64,000 nucleotides of DNA, taken from Mercurialis annua. Taxonomy: Eukaryota; Streptophyta; Magnoliopsida; Malpighiales; Euphorbiaceae. Position 1 is the first letter of the stretch. The number at the start of each line of letters is the position of its first letter. Both the position numbers and the translations under genes were made by a program. Under the pieces are notes generated by a model, which saw only the letters and a list, made by a program, of their open reading frames with translations, ran no database searches and was not told the DNA's origin. Of this stretch, positions 23,080 through 35,001 are shown one piece after another. The stretch covers positions 29,450,379-29,514,378 of the forward strand of contig NC_065571.1 in NCBI RefSeq assembly GCF_937616625.2, given 5' to 3'.

Positions 23080-23444
23080 ATGGCCAATTATCCTCTGAAC
23101 CCTCGATTCGATTGTTTTCCAAGAATGTTGAGCCGGGTATGTAAGTCATGTATCTGGGAGGAACTTAAAAGAAGGGCTTTCGGTTTTTTGCACCCTGTTT
23201 TGCAGCTATTTAAATAAGAAATTCAAATGAAAAAAAAAGGGTACATAACATAATATATCATACACGTACATAAAGAAGTTCCTGCATAATCTCTCTAATA
23301 ATGTTATTAAGGGCTAAGGGAGGTCTCTTAGATACATTAAAAACATAACTCGACATCCCGCAATAAAGTCGGCGGCTCTATTTCTATCCCTCCAACAATG
23401 GGTGACTCTAAAAGACTGTCTTGCTCTTGCATTTTCAGTGAAGC
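23080..23444. other. Spacer, nothing recognised
   Basis: AT-rich spacer downstream of ccmB, for example around 23205-23285. I see no gene or RNA. Confidence 0.5.
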
Positions 23445-23741
23445 TCAGCAACATATTTCGCGCTTATGGGGCTTGCATTGTTTAAGTTCCGGAAATCCAT
23501 AAACATACGAACCTTTCCATCTTTCTTCGAAACCGGGAGGAGATTTGTTAGCCACTCGGGTCGTAATCTCATTAACTTTTCTTTCACCGCTTTTATTCCT
23601 GGGATTAAAGGCAATCCATGAACAAGCAAATCTCTGTATAGTCATCCTCGTAGGACCAGGCAAAGACATCCCTGAGAGGTTTCTTCCTATGTTATAAACA
23701 TCACCTTTCCTTTTAAATCCTTTTATGTCTCTAAAGGACAC
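23445..23741 (-). mobile_element. Ty3/gypsy reverse transcriptase N-terminal fragment
   Basis: Minus-strand frames give PLRDVFAWSYED, the hallmark at the start of plant Ty3/gypsy reverse transcriptase. In another frame there follow LRPEWLTNLLPVSKKDGKVR and MFMDFRNLNNASP, equivalent to the family pattern ..VPVPKKDGKVRMCVDYRDLN. At least one frameshift separates the two parts, and the catalytic YVDD part is absent. It may derive from the same element type as the RNase H fragment at 18730-19290. Confidence 0.88.
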
Positions 23742-26414
23742 CGCTTATTATCCCGTTCCCACGTCTTGAGAAGTCTCCTTTGTCCCTTCAGCTTCGCTGC
23801 TCTCTACCACCTCCACTCCTACTCCATATGCACTCTCGGCACCTGCATCATGTGTCGAAGAGGATGATTCTTCACCTTCACTTCCTTCCGTACCTGATTC
23901 TTAGTTTGCTCTAAAGGCAGCCAGTGACTCGAGGTCTTCTGCAGTGAAATCACTCTCAGGTAATTCAATAGTTTCAGCTCTGGTTCAAATGGTATCTGGG
24001 GTATATATCTTATCTGTTGTTAACGAATCTGTTTCAGGTTTTCAGGCATACCCGGTCTTTTCTCTTTCAGTTGCTGCTCCGGGGAAAGAAGTTTCATTGG
24101 GGAAGGTGGTATCTTCTAGTGGATCACTTAATTAGCTTAAAGGACTTATCTTTGCTTGAACTTAGCCCGAGTAAGGCCGACTTAAATAAAGAGAACTAGG
24201 TGCCAAGCCTTTATATGAAAGCATTTCTTTCTCTCTGGGCCTACTTTCCATCCAAAGGGATGAGATTTTCCTTCTTTGATGGTCGGAGACCTGCCCCGTA
24301 GGATAGGAGACTTTCCTCCTTTGGTGCTTTCCACGGTGGCTAGCCTGCCCTTGCAGTCTATTATTCTATTCTATTTTTAGGTTTAAGAACTAGCAGCTTA
24401 TCACACCGTTCAATTAGCATTCCTTTTCGTTTCGTTTCCCTTAACCTTTATTATATTTTATATTTTCTTGTCTTGGTGAAAACATTGGGAATTCTACTCA
24501 CAATGTGATCTATCTTACACGAGCCCTACGGTTCGGATCCCCATTTAGAAGAGGGAATAAAGACCTACTGGTTCAACGAAATCCGAACTTCAATCATTCC
24601 ATTCAAGCAATTGTTATCAAAAGAAGTCTCTCTCTATTTCAAGCAAGAGCTATTCGTTCTTATCCTTACTCTCCATCCACTTTGTTTAATGTTGAGGAAG
24701 GGGGGATCGAGCTTTATAGGTAAAAAGACAGAATAGTGAAGGTTGTGGCGGAATCAGTTCTTGGTCATCCTACCAGTGGGCAGGGGTGGGGTTCCCAACT
24801 CAAAGAGATTATGCAAATAGATTGTGGAGACCCAACCTAACTTTCCGGTATACAGACCTTTTGCGTGCATAATGAAAAAAGAAAGTCAAGACTTATGCCG
24901 GCTCCACTAAGCACCTGGCTGATCGTCTCACGTCAACCTGAACAACCACAACTAGATCTATTCCGTGAACAGTCTCTTTCTCAGCCAAAGTGTCTTTCGA
25001 GACCTTTGGAAGCAACTGGCTCTCGCATGGGAACTGATTAGATAACGCGTTCACAACGTTCAATTGAATCAAAAAAACCTTCCTTTGGTTCTACCTTTCT
25101 CTCTGGTTGAGTACCTTCCTTCGTCTGTAGTGAATTCAAGAATAGTGCGATGGTGTTTAGGGAAATCCTTATAGTTATTGAAGTCTAAGAGCCAGATAGC
25201 AGCTTCACTCGACTGCCTTAGGATGTTACATTCATGCTGGGGAAGCAGTGATAGGAGAATATGATAGACAGTGGATCTTACAATGCACATTCAACATGCT
25301 GGGAAGAAAGACGCTTACTTGCTTATTCGTTTACCTGGCCTTATCTTTCATTCCGTTAGGGACACCTGTCCTATCGCTATCAAGAAGAAGGGATTTCCCT
25401 TTTCCTGGTCAATTGAATCTCTCTTACCTCTTTCAAGTAAAGAACTTTGCCTTGTCTGGCCTGTAAGACTTGTCTAAAGCTGGAATTGCACGATATCCTA
25501 AACTTGACCTCCTACCTACCTGAAGCCATTCCCAGAGGGAAAGGCATAATAATCTGTTTTTCTTTTAGGGTGTAATCTTCCTTTTTCGTATCAAGAGAAA
25601 TAGCTATCACAAATGAATTCCGTTCCTTCCAAAACAGAGCAGGATAGCTGCCATCAAGTTGCTAAGCAAGGGCGAGATGGATAGGCTAGGATCGGGGAAG
25701 GTTGGAAGCTCAACCATCAACAAAAATGCTCTATATTACTCTTAATCTTAAGGGCTGGACTGACGAATAGTGTTTAAGCTGTGCGTGTTGAACCAGCTCT
25801 TTTTTTTAAGGTCAAACACATATGAGACCGAGCAAGTGTAGAAATTAGTGCTGGAAATTTACCCTCTTTTTTGGAAGGGAAGGGACTTACTTATGGCGCA
25901 AAGCTCTCTCTTTAGCTTGCACGGATACACAGAACAGAGCAGAGAAAGAAAGGATAGGAATGTGGTGTAATCAACGAATAAACATATAAAAAGATTACGC
26001 GATTGGTCTCAAAGATGATGATCAGACAGGCAAGTCTATCTCACAAGCAACTATAGGAGGCTAAACGCGACCTTTGATCAATGTTCCGTAGCCATAGATT
26101 GGATTGCCACATGCGGTACAGCTTAGTCGAGGTCTGCTTGGAGTCCCGGTTGAGAGGCCGATCAAGGAGCTTTCGATCTTGATGTGAAACCTTACCTTCT
26201 TGATGAGTTACGAGATCGGAGTAACAACATCATAGAAAGAAAAGAAGAATAGCTGAACCAAAGCGGGAAAGCTAGCTGGCGAAAAACCTAGCGCAATGAA
26301 AGATGTTTCTTTTAAGAAATCGAGATTGTCTTAGTGTTCAGTCAGCTGTACTACTAGAAAAATCTTACATCTTTGACCGGCAAAGCATTGAACGAACATA
26401 GGGAGCAGTCTTAC
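23742..26414. other. Spacer, no gene recognised
   Basis: About 2.7 kb. Open frames at 24505-24723, 25248-25466 and 25271-25477 (plus) and 25069-25290 (minus) have no recognisable relative. No RNA gene was seen. Confidence 0.5.
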
Positions 26415-26650
26415 CCAACGGCGTTGCAGGACGTCGACATTGGCCAGTGAGGAGATTAGGCGGCAGTTGAAAGAGCTGCTCGAAAAGGGTCATGGTTGGC
26501 CCAGTACATCCTCTTGTGCCTCGCCCCTATCTCTACTAAAGGGTCTTGGTGCCGAAGAAGGCTCGTGGTGCATGCGCGTGGATTAGGAATCTCGCACTCT
26601 TAACAAGATCACAGTAAAGAATCGCTATCCTTATCGAATCACTCGGAAGC
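26415..26650 (+). mobile_element. Second Ty3/gypsy reverse transcriptase scrap (chromovirus-like)
   Basis: Plus-strand translation gives [37 protein letters not shown], a stop, then [14 protein letters not shown]. The family pattern is [48 protein letters not shown]. An in-frame stop and several substitutions show it is dead. Its wording differs from the 23.4 kb piece (GSW..[11 protein letters not shown] against GKVR..LNNASP), so it comes from a different Ty3/gypsy lineage. It lies on the opposite strand. Confidence 0.9.
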
Positions 26651-29600
26651 TACTTCCACTGCTACTCCAATTCCTCCTAGCTAGGCGGGAGAAGAAGGAG
26701 ATTACTCAAAGGCGGAAGGCTTAGCAAAAGAGGGCGAAGGAAAACACTGGCAGGGCTTAAGATTCGCCTGGCGCTGTCTCACTTGTAGAAGGAATAGCAC
26801 TCGACTGAAAGGGGAGGAGAGATTTGGAGAGGTTGGAGCGAAAGTTCTGTTTTCACGAATCCTGTGACCGAATCGGCTGCTTTCGGCTTTGAAGGAGTAG
26901 GCACCGTTGGAGTCAGGGCATTAGCCTTATCTGCAACCATGTCTTGAAAGATAAGCCAGTCCATGCTAGAACTATGGTTACGTTTTCAGGGCTGGGCTAA
27001 GATAGACTGGAGTAGTTAAGAAAAGAAGCAAGGAAGGAAGACCCAACAATCGTAGACTTGAAAGCGAGTTCATACCCGGTTTAGACCATCGGGGAGGAAA
27101 GCAGCAGTTGTTCAGTTCACGAATCAGCAGTTATATCATCCGCGTAAGGAGATGGAGAGTCAGCCTTTGTTGTCTTGTTCAGAAGAGAAGGGAGCCCTTG
27201 ATTCTAAGTAATTGGTTTTGCTAGTCTTCCATATATCGGGATATCTTCTTACTGAGGCAGATGCCTCTTTTAAACTTAATAAGACTTTGGAATCAAATCT
27301 AGACTAGACGAACCAGTTTCGATTGAATAGCCTGTTTACGGTAAAAAATCTTAGAGTCTCGGGGATCCGAAACGCTTGTGTTACAGGCCGCGGAAATGCT
27401 ATTTATTATTATATACAATAAAGATTTCTTAGTTGTAGCTTACCGTTCAAACGTGACCTATTTTTTATGCTATTTCTCAGCTAGCTCTCACTATCGGTTT
27501 CGTACGTTATCCCCGCTCTACTGGTTGTTCGGCTAGTGTTAGTCTTCTCTATGCCGTCCTCCACCCTATACTTCTTAGTATACGGTTAGGTAGGGAACAT
27601 TCTTTCCTATCTTGATTTTTCCACCCGCGTCACCCTCTATTCTATGCTCTTAGATCAGTCGTCGCGGATGAAACCGTTACATATGCAATGCAATTCTTTA
27701 GTTGTCCGTACACCAAGAGAAAGCTTTCCATCATCGGTCAGTTGTTTTCGCTCCAGACGGTCGTCGCACGAGCCGACAGATTACGTCAAGCAGTTCTCTG
27801 GATTAGCAAGAATTCGTGTCACTGAGAATCGGGAAGAAAGGAAGAGAGCTCTACCATTGAAATGTCCGTCACACGATGCTGCACATCTCGAGCTCATTTT
27901 GACAAACGAGATTGTTTTGTGGTTTGTGAGTCTTCGCCTTCTTCGTGGGGGCAAAGTTTAGGATCTTTTTATGCCTCGCCCCGGAGGAGATACCAGAGCA
28001 GAGAGATCCGAAGCAAGTAGGCTCTTTGATGGGGTTGTTCTCGAGTAAGCAGCTCTAGAAGCTCTCGAATTCGCAGCTTTTTTCCTGGATTCATTTTTTT
28101 AATAAAAAAAAGGACTCCAATAAGAGAAAGAAATTATCCCATTTAAGAAGATTCGTCGCGGGAAAGGGATAAAGCCATTAAAATCGTTAAAGCTTTGATG
28201 GGAACTTCTAGTATATAGTTCTATTGAGAGAATACAGAAGACGATGGCAAGGCACAAGTTATTGCGGTTCCCCGAATAGGGTTTAGGGCATATCCTCGAG
28301 GAAAGCTCTTTCTGGGTTTATCTGTTGGCAGAAAATATTGAAAATGTACTCTTACCTTGTTTATATATGATTTATCTTTTGATTTGCTGCTTTCTTACGA
28401 ATTGATAGAGGTGCGTAGCAATCAAGTTATCCCAATAGTAAGCATATTAGGTCAATCATCCTGTCAGCTTCCTTACTATTCTTTGCATCGAGCTAGAACT
28501 CGGTAGTGAGCCTGTTGGAGGCCTGACAATTGCTATATAATCATTATTTGTGGACCATTTTGGTTGGGGTGCGAACTCGTAGCTGACGAAGGATGTTTTT
28601 AGCTTATTCAAAGGGAATCCCTATAGGCATACGTATGTCTGAAGTTTTCTCCGAATAGCGTTTATCTTCTCTTTAAGCTCTTTCGAGCGTCTTACCTTTC
28701 AAAGAGACGGTTCTTCGCATCTACTTAAGTCGATTCGTAGCATCTGAGATTTCGTGGTATCGATCCCTCAGACAGTAATTCTGTACTGCTTTACTTCACT
28801 GCTATACTTCCCTAGCTCAGTACAGCTATACGAAAATACAGCAGTACAGTTAAGTTAATAACAGATACACCGGTAATTCCGCATCTAGGATTCTGTAACA
28901 GCAAAAACAAAGACCCCTACTACCGGATCAACAGGGAAATGCTAACCATGCTAAGACCGTTTAAACTGCAAAGTTATTTCACTGATTACTAGCCATAAAC
29001 ATAAAGACTCTGCATCCTATCTTCATGCCAAAGCTGATTCAATAGCAGCCTATCTATTCTAATCTAAAACTGCGGCAAGACTTGCACCGGTTGGTTATTC
29101 AACGCCGGCTACTTCTATAAGACAAACTGCGGATACGATCACAGTGGATTCCGTGCCTGAATGTACAACTTTTTCTTTCACAACTCATTCTCAAACAGCG
29201 GATGCCTATTTGTTCACATCAGAAGGAAAGAAATCAGTCCCGAAAGTTGGAAGTAGATTATTTATTATTAGCAGGCGCATCAACCGAGACAGAGTCTTCA
29301 GAAGGCTTCCTCGCAGCTTCGTAAGGGGCTCTTTTGCATAATCAGAAAGGTCTTCCTCAGTAGAAAGCCCCTACTAGAGATCAGTGCCCTTTCCCGTTTG
29401 CTATGACTGACTTTTATGCTAACTGTTTACTTCAAAATGTCAAGTACCGGTGCCGATTCCTTTTCGAGTTATGTTATGGAGAATCTGGGGAAAAATCATA
29501 TGATAGAGGGAAGTTGGAGTAGGGCAAGCCCTTTCTTGAACCACTCTTTACCGCAGAAAATGAAAAAAGGAAACCGGCATGTGTGCCGTCGGATTGTGAA

Positions 29601-32600
29601 GGTGTTTAGTAATCGGATGCTATAGAGGAAGATTCAAAAAGTTAAGATATGCCAACTAGCTCAAGTCCCACAGTTGATTCAATAGCTATGGATTCTGCCT
29701 TCAAACCTTCCACGAAAACCCCGTCTTTTTGTCCGCAATGACCTACTCCTCTCTGCATCAACAGGAAACTCCGATTCTATAGCATCCACCGTACTAAGAG
29801 CTCCTTCTTGAAGAACCGATTCTGTAACAACCTCAAAGGCGAATCTATCTAAAGAAACCTAAAACTCCCTTTCTGATCTGAGATTGCCTGCTCTTCCTGC
29901 TACTCCTAGTCCTGGCACTGTATTATCTAATACTCGAAAGGCGACAACAGCTCTTAGTCCGCCTTATACTCTTACTGCTCTAGGACAGTACGGGGAAGAC
30001 TTCCTCTAATAAAGGAGGAAAAGGGAGAGATTCATTAAACCAAAATCCAACCAAAGAACCGGAACCGAGACAGTCGACGGTCAAGGTACCGAGACCGAGA
30101 CAGTCATTAAAGCAGTAAGAGTCGAACCCACCGGAGAGAGATTGCTTTTTTCACAGACCAGAAAGCCAGGAATTGCTTTCATCACAGACCGGAGAAGGTC
30201 ACCAACCTCAAAGCCGATAAGACCCCAAGACGCGACAACAACAGAAGGAATTTGCTTTCAAAGAAGCCCTGATTTCCTTGAAAACGACGCCCTTCTCTTC
30301 TTATCTACGCTATTTAGCCCGATTCCTTCTCCTTTGTCCTAAGAGCGGATGAAATAGCATCTATAAGAGCTGCAGCTGATTCGATCAAAGAATTGTGCTA
30401 CTTCCATGAAAACCCGGTTTTTTTGTCCAAAATGGCATTTTCCCCTAATCATTCCGGGCAAAAGGATCAGTTATTGGACTTAGGTTAGGGCAAGAAGGCT
30501 ACGCACCCCTCCGCACCTCGGTTAACTATGGATTCTAAACCTTGTCCCATTCGATACCATCTCAATTCACATCGACCCTGCTGCTTGTAGATTAACTTCC
30601 ACGGACATTAAGGCAGGAAATAGCTAGATTCTCAAGCAGCTTATTCTGATTTAATAGCTTACACCGGCAACCGTAAGAGCAGATAGGCAAACTAGGGCCT
30701 CAAGCCTAAACCTTTCGGAGCCTCTTTGCACTCACTCCCTTAAGGGTTAATTAAGCTGTGCGAGGAAGATTCAAAGTAAATCTATTCCACTAGCTCCAGT
30801 CTCACAGCTACTGATTAACTTCCTTCACCAGCTCCTAATTGAAAAATTACCCAATCTTTCACAACAACCGATTCTGATTCCATTCCAACAAACCTTCCAC
30901 CGGGAAAGAGCCAAAGAAAAGAGTTTCCTCTAGCACAACCGATTTTCTTCCTGATGTCCTTGTCTGTGGTTATCTTCTACATTCTCTGCCATCATCCGTC
31001 ATCCCCTTGATCGAGTGTCCCTAAAGCAAAGAGCCAATGTCAGCTACTCTTCATAGCCATAAAGCTATGGGCTAACCGGGTGTCGAATTCATACCTTCTA
31101 CGCTCTGTTCCTGGGATTGGCTAATGCCTTTTTCCTTCTTAGAGGATATCCTGCTTCGTGCTTAGGTCCCTACTTTCTTTCTTTTTTATGAAAATAGTGC
31201 AAATTGTTGATACCTTTTTGTGTGAGAGTGACCGTTTACACACCTTCTCGAGCCAGTGTAGTGGATCTTTTCCCATTATGACAGTGAAACGATCAAAAGA
31301 TGCCGATTAGAAAGGCAAGGCCAAAGCTTTACCAAGAAGGGCTAGTCTTGCTTCTCCAGTTCCACCAGAGTCTTTAAAAAGAGCGCTCGGGAATAAAGCC
31401 TAATCAAAGCGGGCAAACAGAAAGACTATGTAACTTAACAGGTGCAGCCACGACGGCTTGTTCCTCAACCGCAGTAGCTCTTGTTCTTCTTCCTTCTCAG
31501 AGGTCGATTCAGCAGTTTCAGTGGCCTCCATGGTTAGTCTTTGTATTGCAGGTTCTAATCCTGAGATGGATTCTTGTGGGCCAGTCTCAGGAGTTCTAAA
31601 CCTGGGTTCCAGGGATGGCTTCATCTCGGTTGTGGAGCTAATCAGCTCCATCAGACCGCCTGCCTCCACAGTGAAGCTTCCGGCCACTGCTTCCACAGCA
31701 AGACAGGAGTAGAAGTGAGTGCTTCAGGTGGATAAGCTTCGGCGCTCTCAACCTGATTTGGATCGTTTGACTATGGCTTCGTGTTCTTTACAATCATAAG
31801 CTCGGGTCCAAATCAGGGTCTCCATCTCGCTTTATTAAAGAAGTTCGGGCAAATCTAAATTTTCAAAAGTTATAGGTATAGCTCAGGACATGGGATTGGA
31901 TTCGGAATTAGAATTGGCTCTGCATCATCTGGAACTAAATAAGTTTCTGGGTCTTGATTTCATATGAAATCTGCATATGGAATTAGAACCGGGCTACCCT
32001 ATGATCGCGATTTGATCATCATTAGGTGGTGGCCTTATGACAAAAGAAAGGGGAGCTTACGTCCGATCAAGACAGCAGTCTGCCCTCTAATAGAGGGTGC
32101 TACGGAAGAAATTAGGCACTGAACTGAGGTTTAGCAGTGCTTATCACTCAGGACGGCCAGACTCCAGTCGTCGGGTTTACTGGAAGACTTGCTGAGGAGC
32201 TTAGTGCAAGGGAGACCGAGCAAGTGGGAATAAGTTCTTCCAAAGACTTTGCCTATAAAAACGATGTGAATTGGTCTATGTTAAGTAAGGAGGGAAGTAA
32301 CTATTCGAAGTGGTGTATGCTAAGAGGACTAACAATAAGGGGGAAGCGCAGCGATCAAAGGTTTGGTTTAGTTTAAACGAAAGAAGAGATCTTTCTAGCG
32401 ATTCAGTTCCTAGAGGGTTCCAAACCTAGCCTTCCAACATGAGAGCGAGACAAACAAGCCTGAACCCATCCAATGAAGTCAATCAATGGATTGCTACGAA
32501 AAATATCCAAACAACACCTTTACTTTGAATCTAGATGATTGGGTGACCCCCTCTCCCGCGCTCTTTTATCTCTCTCCCATTTGTCAAGTCGAGCTATCAC

Positions 32601-33694
32601 CCCGATTGGAATAGATATACACAGCCCCTCTACCCCCTACTCTAGTCAGCTTTCTATCTCTTTCTCCAACCTTCGATGATTTGCCTGTAGAAGGATCATC
32701 GAAGTCAAGAAGAAGTGATGGGCCTGATCTTCCGATATCGATATCTGATCCATAAGCTAGCTCTTGGTAAAAAAAAAGAATATGCAAGACTGGGGCGCAG
32801 TAAAGAACAACTATTTTCCTCCCCGTAAGCTTCGCTAAAGCAACTACGTACCTCGCTCTTCTCCTCTTACATAAAAAGGGAGTAAGAAAGTGAGGGACGC
32901 CGTGCGATCATACAACTATTCTACGTGGGCCTTAATCTGCGCATACGAAGAAATAAAAACATGTTAAAAAAGACCTCTTGAAATGCCCGTTTTGTCTACT
33001 TAACATATGGGACAAGCTATATACCGGCTTGGAGCTTTCTTCACCAGTTCCCATAGCCTCTTCTCTTCCATCTTTTCCTAAACCAGGGTTGGCTTTTATT
33101 TAGTCCTTCTTTCCAAAAAGAAATAGACCTTATGGTACGTACCCTCTTTAGCCATTGGTGCGTGAAGGCTGAATGGGTAATCTAAAAAGACAATTGGCTT
33201 CTCCTCAAAGGAAGTCATATGCTTTTTTTGGTGTCTTCAATACAACCTTCCTTAACCTAAAAGTGTAGGTAGGACAGTTAACGAATAGGCTACGGCTGTA
33301 GCTGCAATGAGTAATGATTTCTCGTATGCTCTTTCTTAATCTGATAGAAAGTGGTTCCTTATTTTATTCTCGGCACCTATTAAAGTCATGTAATCCCTGT
33401 GTACTTGTCATCGAAGCAGCACCCTTTTTCAATTCTCCGAGAGTAGCAATCGATCCAATGTGGATTGGCGACTCATTATCCGCCCGACCAGCCAGAACCT
33501 TTATGCCTATAGGGGCTCTGTTCCACACACATATCTGTCCGGATGCTGTGATCGGATTGGAAGAGAATCAGGCCTTGCTTGACCCGCGGACTTGAAACTA
33601 TTTAAACATGTCCTGAGGCTCTGAAAAAGAAGATTCCAATGAATCCAAAGAAAAGAGCACATTATGGCCATGACCAGCTAAATATCACTGCCAT
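26651..33694. other. Seven-kilobase spacer, no gene recognised
   Basis: The largest gene-free stretch of the window. Open frames (27644-27961, 30142-30342, 31458-31712, 32137-32376 and 33314-33595 on plus; 31400-31696 and 32584-32787 on minus) match nothing I know. A 31 bp segment at 26816-26846 is repeated inverted at 54840-54870. A 34 bp segment at 32821-32854 recurs at 36480-36513. Degenerate internal repeats occur between 28.9 and 31.0 kb. Confidence 0.5.
32821..32854 (+). repeat. 34 bp dispersed repeat
   Basis: The segment ccccgtaagcttcgctaaag and the following bases to 32854 recur at 36480-36513 with one mismatch. An inverted 26-base related copy lies at 39377-39402 (ggtacgtagtcgctttagcg..). 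Such sub-100 bp repeats commonly mediate rare recombination in plant mitochondria. Confidence 0.85.
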
Positions 33695-33748
33695 CTCACG
33701 AATTGGATTCGAACCAATCAAGCTACTTGCCCTTTAGTAGATCGTGAG
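33695..33748 (-). promoter_or_regulatory. tRNA-like t-element overlapping the nad6 stop codon
   Basis: Read on the minus strand, ctcacga (33748-33742) and tcgtgag (33701-33695) form a perfect seven-pair acceptor-like stem. Inside it are a ctact/agtag hairpin (33740-33736 with 33727-33723, eight-base loop) and a perfect T-arm, attgg-ttcgaat-ccaat (33718-33702). No D-arm is present and the inner hairpin is not a normal anticodon arm, so it is not a tRNA gene. The nad6 stop codon (33734-33736) lies within it. In Arabidopsis, t-elements are known to be cut by RNase P and RNase Z to make mRNA ends, so this one probably defines the nad6 3' end. Confidence 0.75.
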
Positions 33749-34351
33749 TGGGGCTGTCGTCCTCTTCATTATAGTCCTCCTAAAAGAAATAGCATTTCGT
33801 CGAAATAGATCCTGTCTTTTCACCTTAGTAGTCCTATGCATAGTCAGTACTATAGCCCCAATCATGGCTACTAATAAAATAAGACTAGGAACCAAAAACC
33901 AGACGAAATAGTAGGTATAAAGTAAATTGCCCAATGTTTCCAAATTAGTCCAACTTCGTACCTTTCCGGCATAAACTGTATATCTCAGAGAGGTCGTATT
34001 TCTTTGGGTTGGTAGTAATGGAATGGTTTCATTATCTAAAATGAAGAACATTTCCCACCAAAAGATCAGTCCAATAATACCACTCACTGGTAAATAGCGC
34101 AAGACTTCTTCGTGAATCTCCGCTATTTGAATATGGAACATCATAACAACGAATAGGAATAAAACGGCTATAGCTCCTATATAAACTACTGGGAAGATCA
34201 TAGCGGAGAAGTCGAGACCTAACAAAAGAAGTAACCCTGAAGTATCGCGAAAGACTAGGATGGGAAACAAAACGGAATGTACCGGATTTTTAGCACGTGC
34301 AACCATCAAACCAGAGACCAAAGCAGGGCTCGACAAAACAGAAAGTATCAT
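33734..34351 (-). CDS. nad6: nad6, NADH dehydrogenase subunit 6
   Basis: Nad6 is a hydrophobic core subunit of the complex I membrane arm, near the quinone channel and the first proton path. The 205-residue product has the usual plant length. It begins MILSVLSSPALVSGLMVARA and contains the pi-bulge helix region FPVVYIGAIAVLFLFVVMMF. It continues HEEVLRYLPVSGIIGLIFWW and LVPSLILLVAMIGAIVLTMH, and ends TIMKRTTAPLTIY before TAA. Genomic Ser at LDFSAMIF is Phe in the edited protein of other plants. The frame is intact. Its stop lies inside a tRNA-like element, so processing at the element's ends could affect the stop codon. Confidence 0.97.
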   Translation of the reverse strand: MILSVLSSPALVSGLMVARAKNPVHSVLFPILVFRDTSGLLLLLGLDFSAMIFPVVYIGAIAVLFLFVVMMFHIQIAEIHEEVLRYLPVSGIIGLIFWWEMFFILDNETIPLLPTQRNTTSLRYTVYAGKVRSWTNLETLGNLLYTYYFVWFLVPSLILLVAMIGAIVLTMHRTTKVKRQDLFRRNAISFRRTIMKRTTAPLTIY

Positions 34352-34759
34352 GGTATGCCGTCCTTCCCTGAAATGGAACTTTCATACTGGAGCAAGAACT
34401 AGCATGAAAGTCGATCTATTACGACCAGCGCGGTTGTTCGTATTTCATTTTATTTTTCCAAGCCAAGCCCCCCTTCTTAGAAAGAACTCACTGAGTTACT
34501 TACAGAATCTCAAATCTCTTTCGACGCCGAGAATTCTTTATGTGTCTAGGTCGATTAGAGGTTCGGTTTGCTTCTCCCCTTTAGCGTTCTGGGCCCCTGA
34601 AAAAAAAAAGAAAATAAAGAAACCCGAAATCAAAAAGAAAGAAGAGAAATTTGGCCATGTTTCCCGAGAGAGGCCGCTTTCTCTCAGGCCATCAGTCTTC
34701 TACTTCTAGTCTACAGCTCTATCACGGGCTTCCCTGTTTCCTGGGATCTGCTCGCTCGT
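34352..34759. other. Spacer upstream of nad6
   Basis: Likely holds the 5' leader of nad6 on the minus strand. The plus-strand frame at 34260-34709 is a shadow of nad6 plus leader. I saw no promoter motif I would defend. Confidence 0.5.
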
Positions 34760-34865
34760 CTACGTTCCGACCCAATGCAGGCAAGGCATATCTCGTTGAA
34801 TCAGTCTTTTTCGCCACATCGCGTATAACGGGAATCGAACCCCCTCTGCTGCTGGCGGGCGGATG
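34760..34865 (-). pseudogene. Possible rps4 5' remnant preceded by a tRNA-like T-arm
   Basis: On the minus strand ATG at 34819 opens a 19-codon frame, MWRKRLIQRDMP.., resembling the leader and start of plant mitochondrial rps4 (..KKLIQRD..; MPALRF..), before losing similarity and stopping at 34760. Just before it, gggggttcgattcccg (about 34825-34840) has T-arm wording similar to tRNA-Gly. rps4 often neighbours nad6 in plants, which fits the location. The match is short, so this is tentative. Confidence 0.35.
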
Positions 34866-34934
34866 GAGAATGTTCTACTTCGATCCAGCAACTTGTTAGG
34901 AGTAGGTTTTGGTTTCCCCTTTCTCTAATAAGAA

Positions 34935-34998
34935 GGTAAGCTTCCAAAGCTCCAACCTTCAGCTGGTGCGCAGGAGCGCACTTCCGTTTTCCCCTTAC
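34935..34998 (-). repeat. Repeat block, inverted copy of 3007-3047 plus short direct block
   Basis: 34958-34998 is the reverse complement of 3007-3047 with one mismatch. The adjoining 34935-34957 copies 3078-3100 in direct orientation with small differences. A further 22 bp word at 34889-34910 recurs at 35732-35753. Confidence 0.9.
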
Positions 34999-35001
34999 TA
35001 T

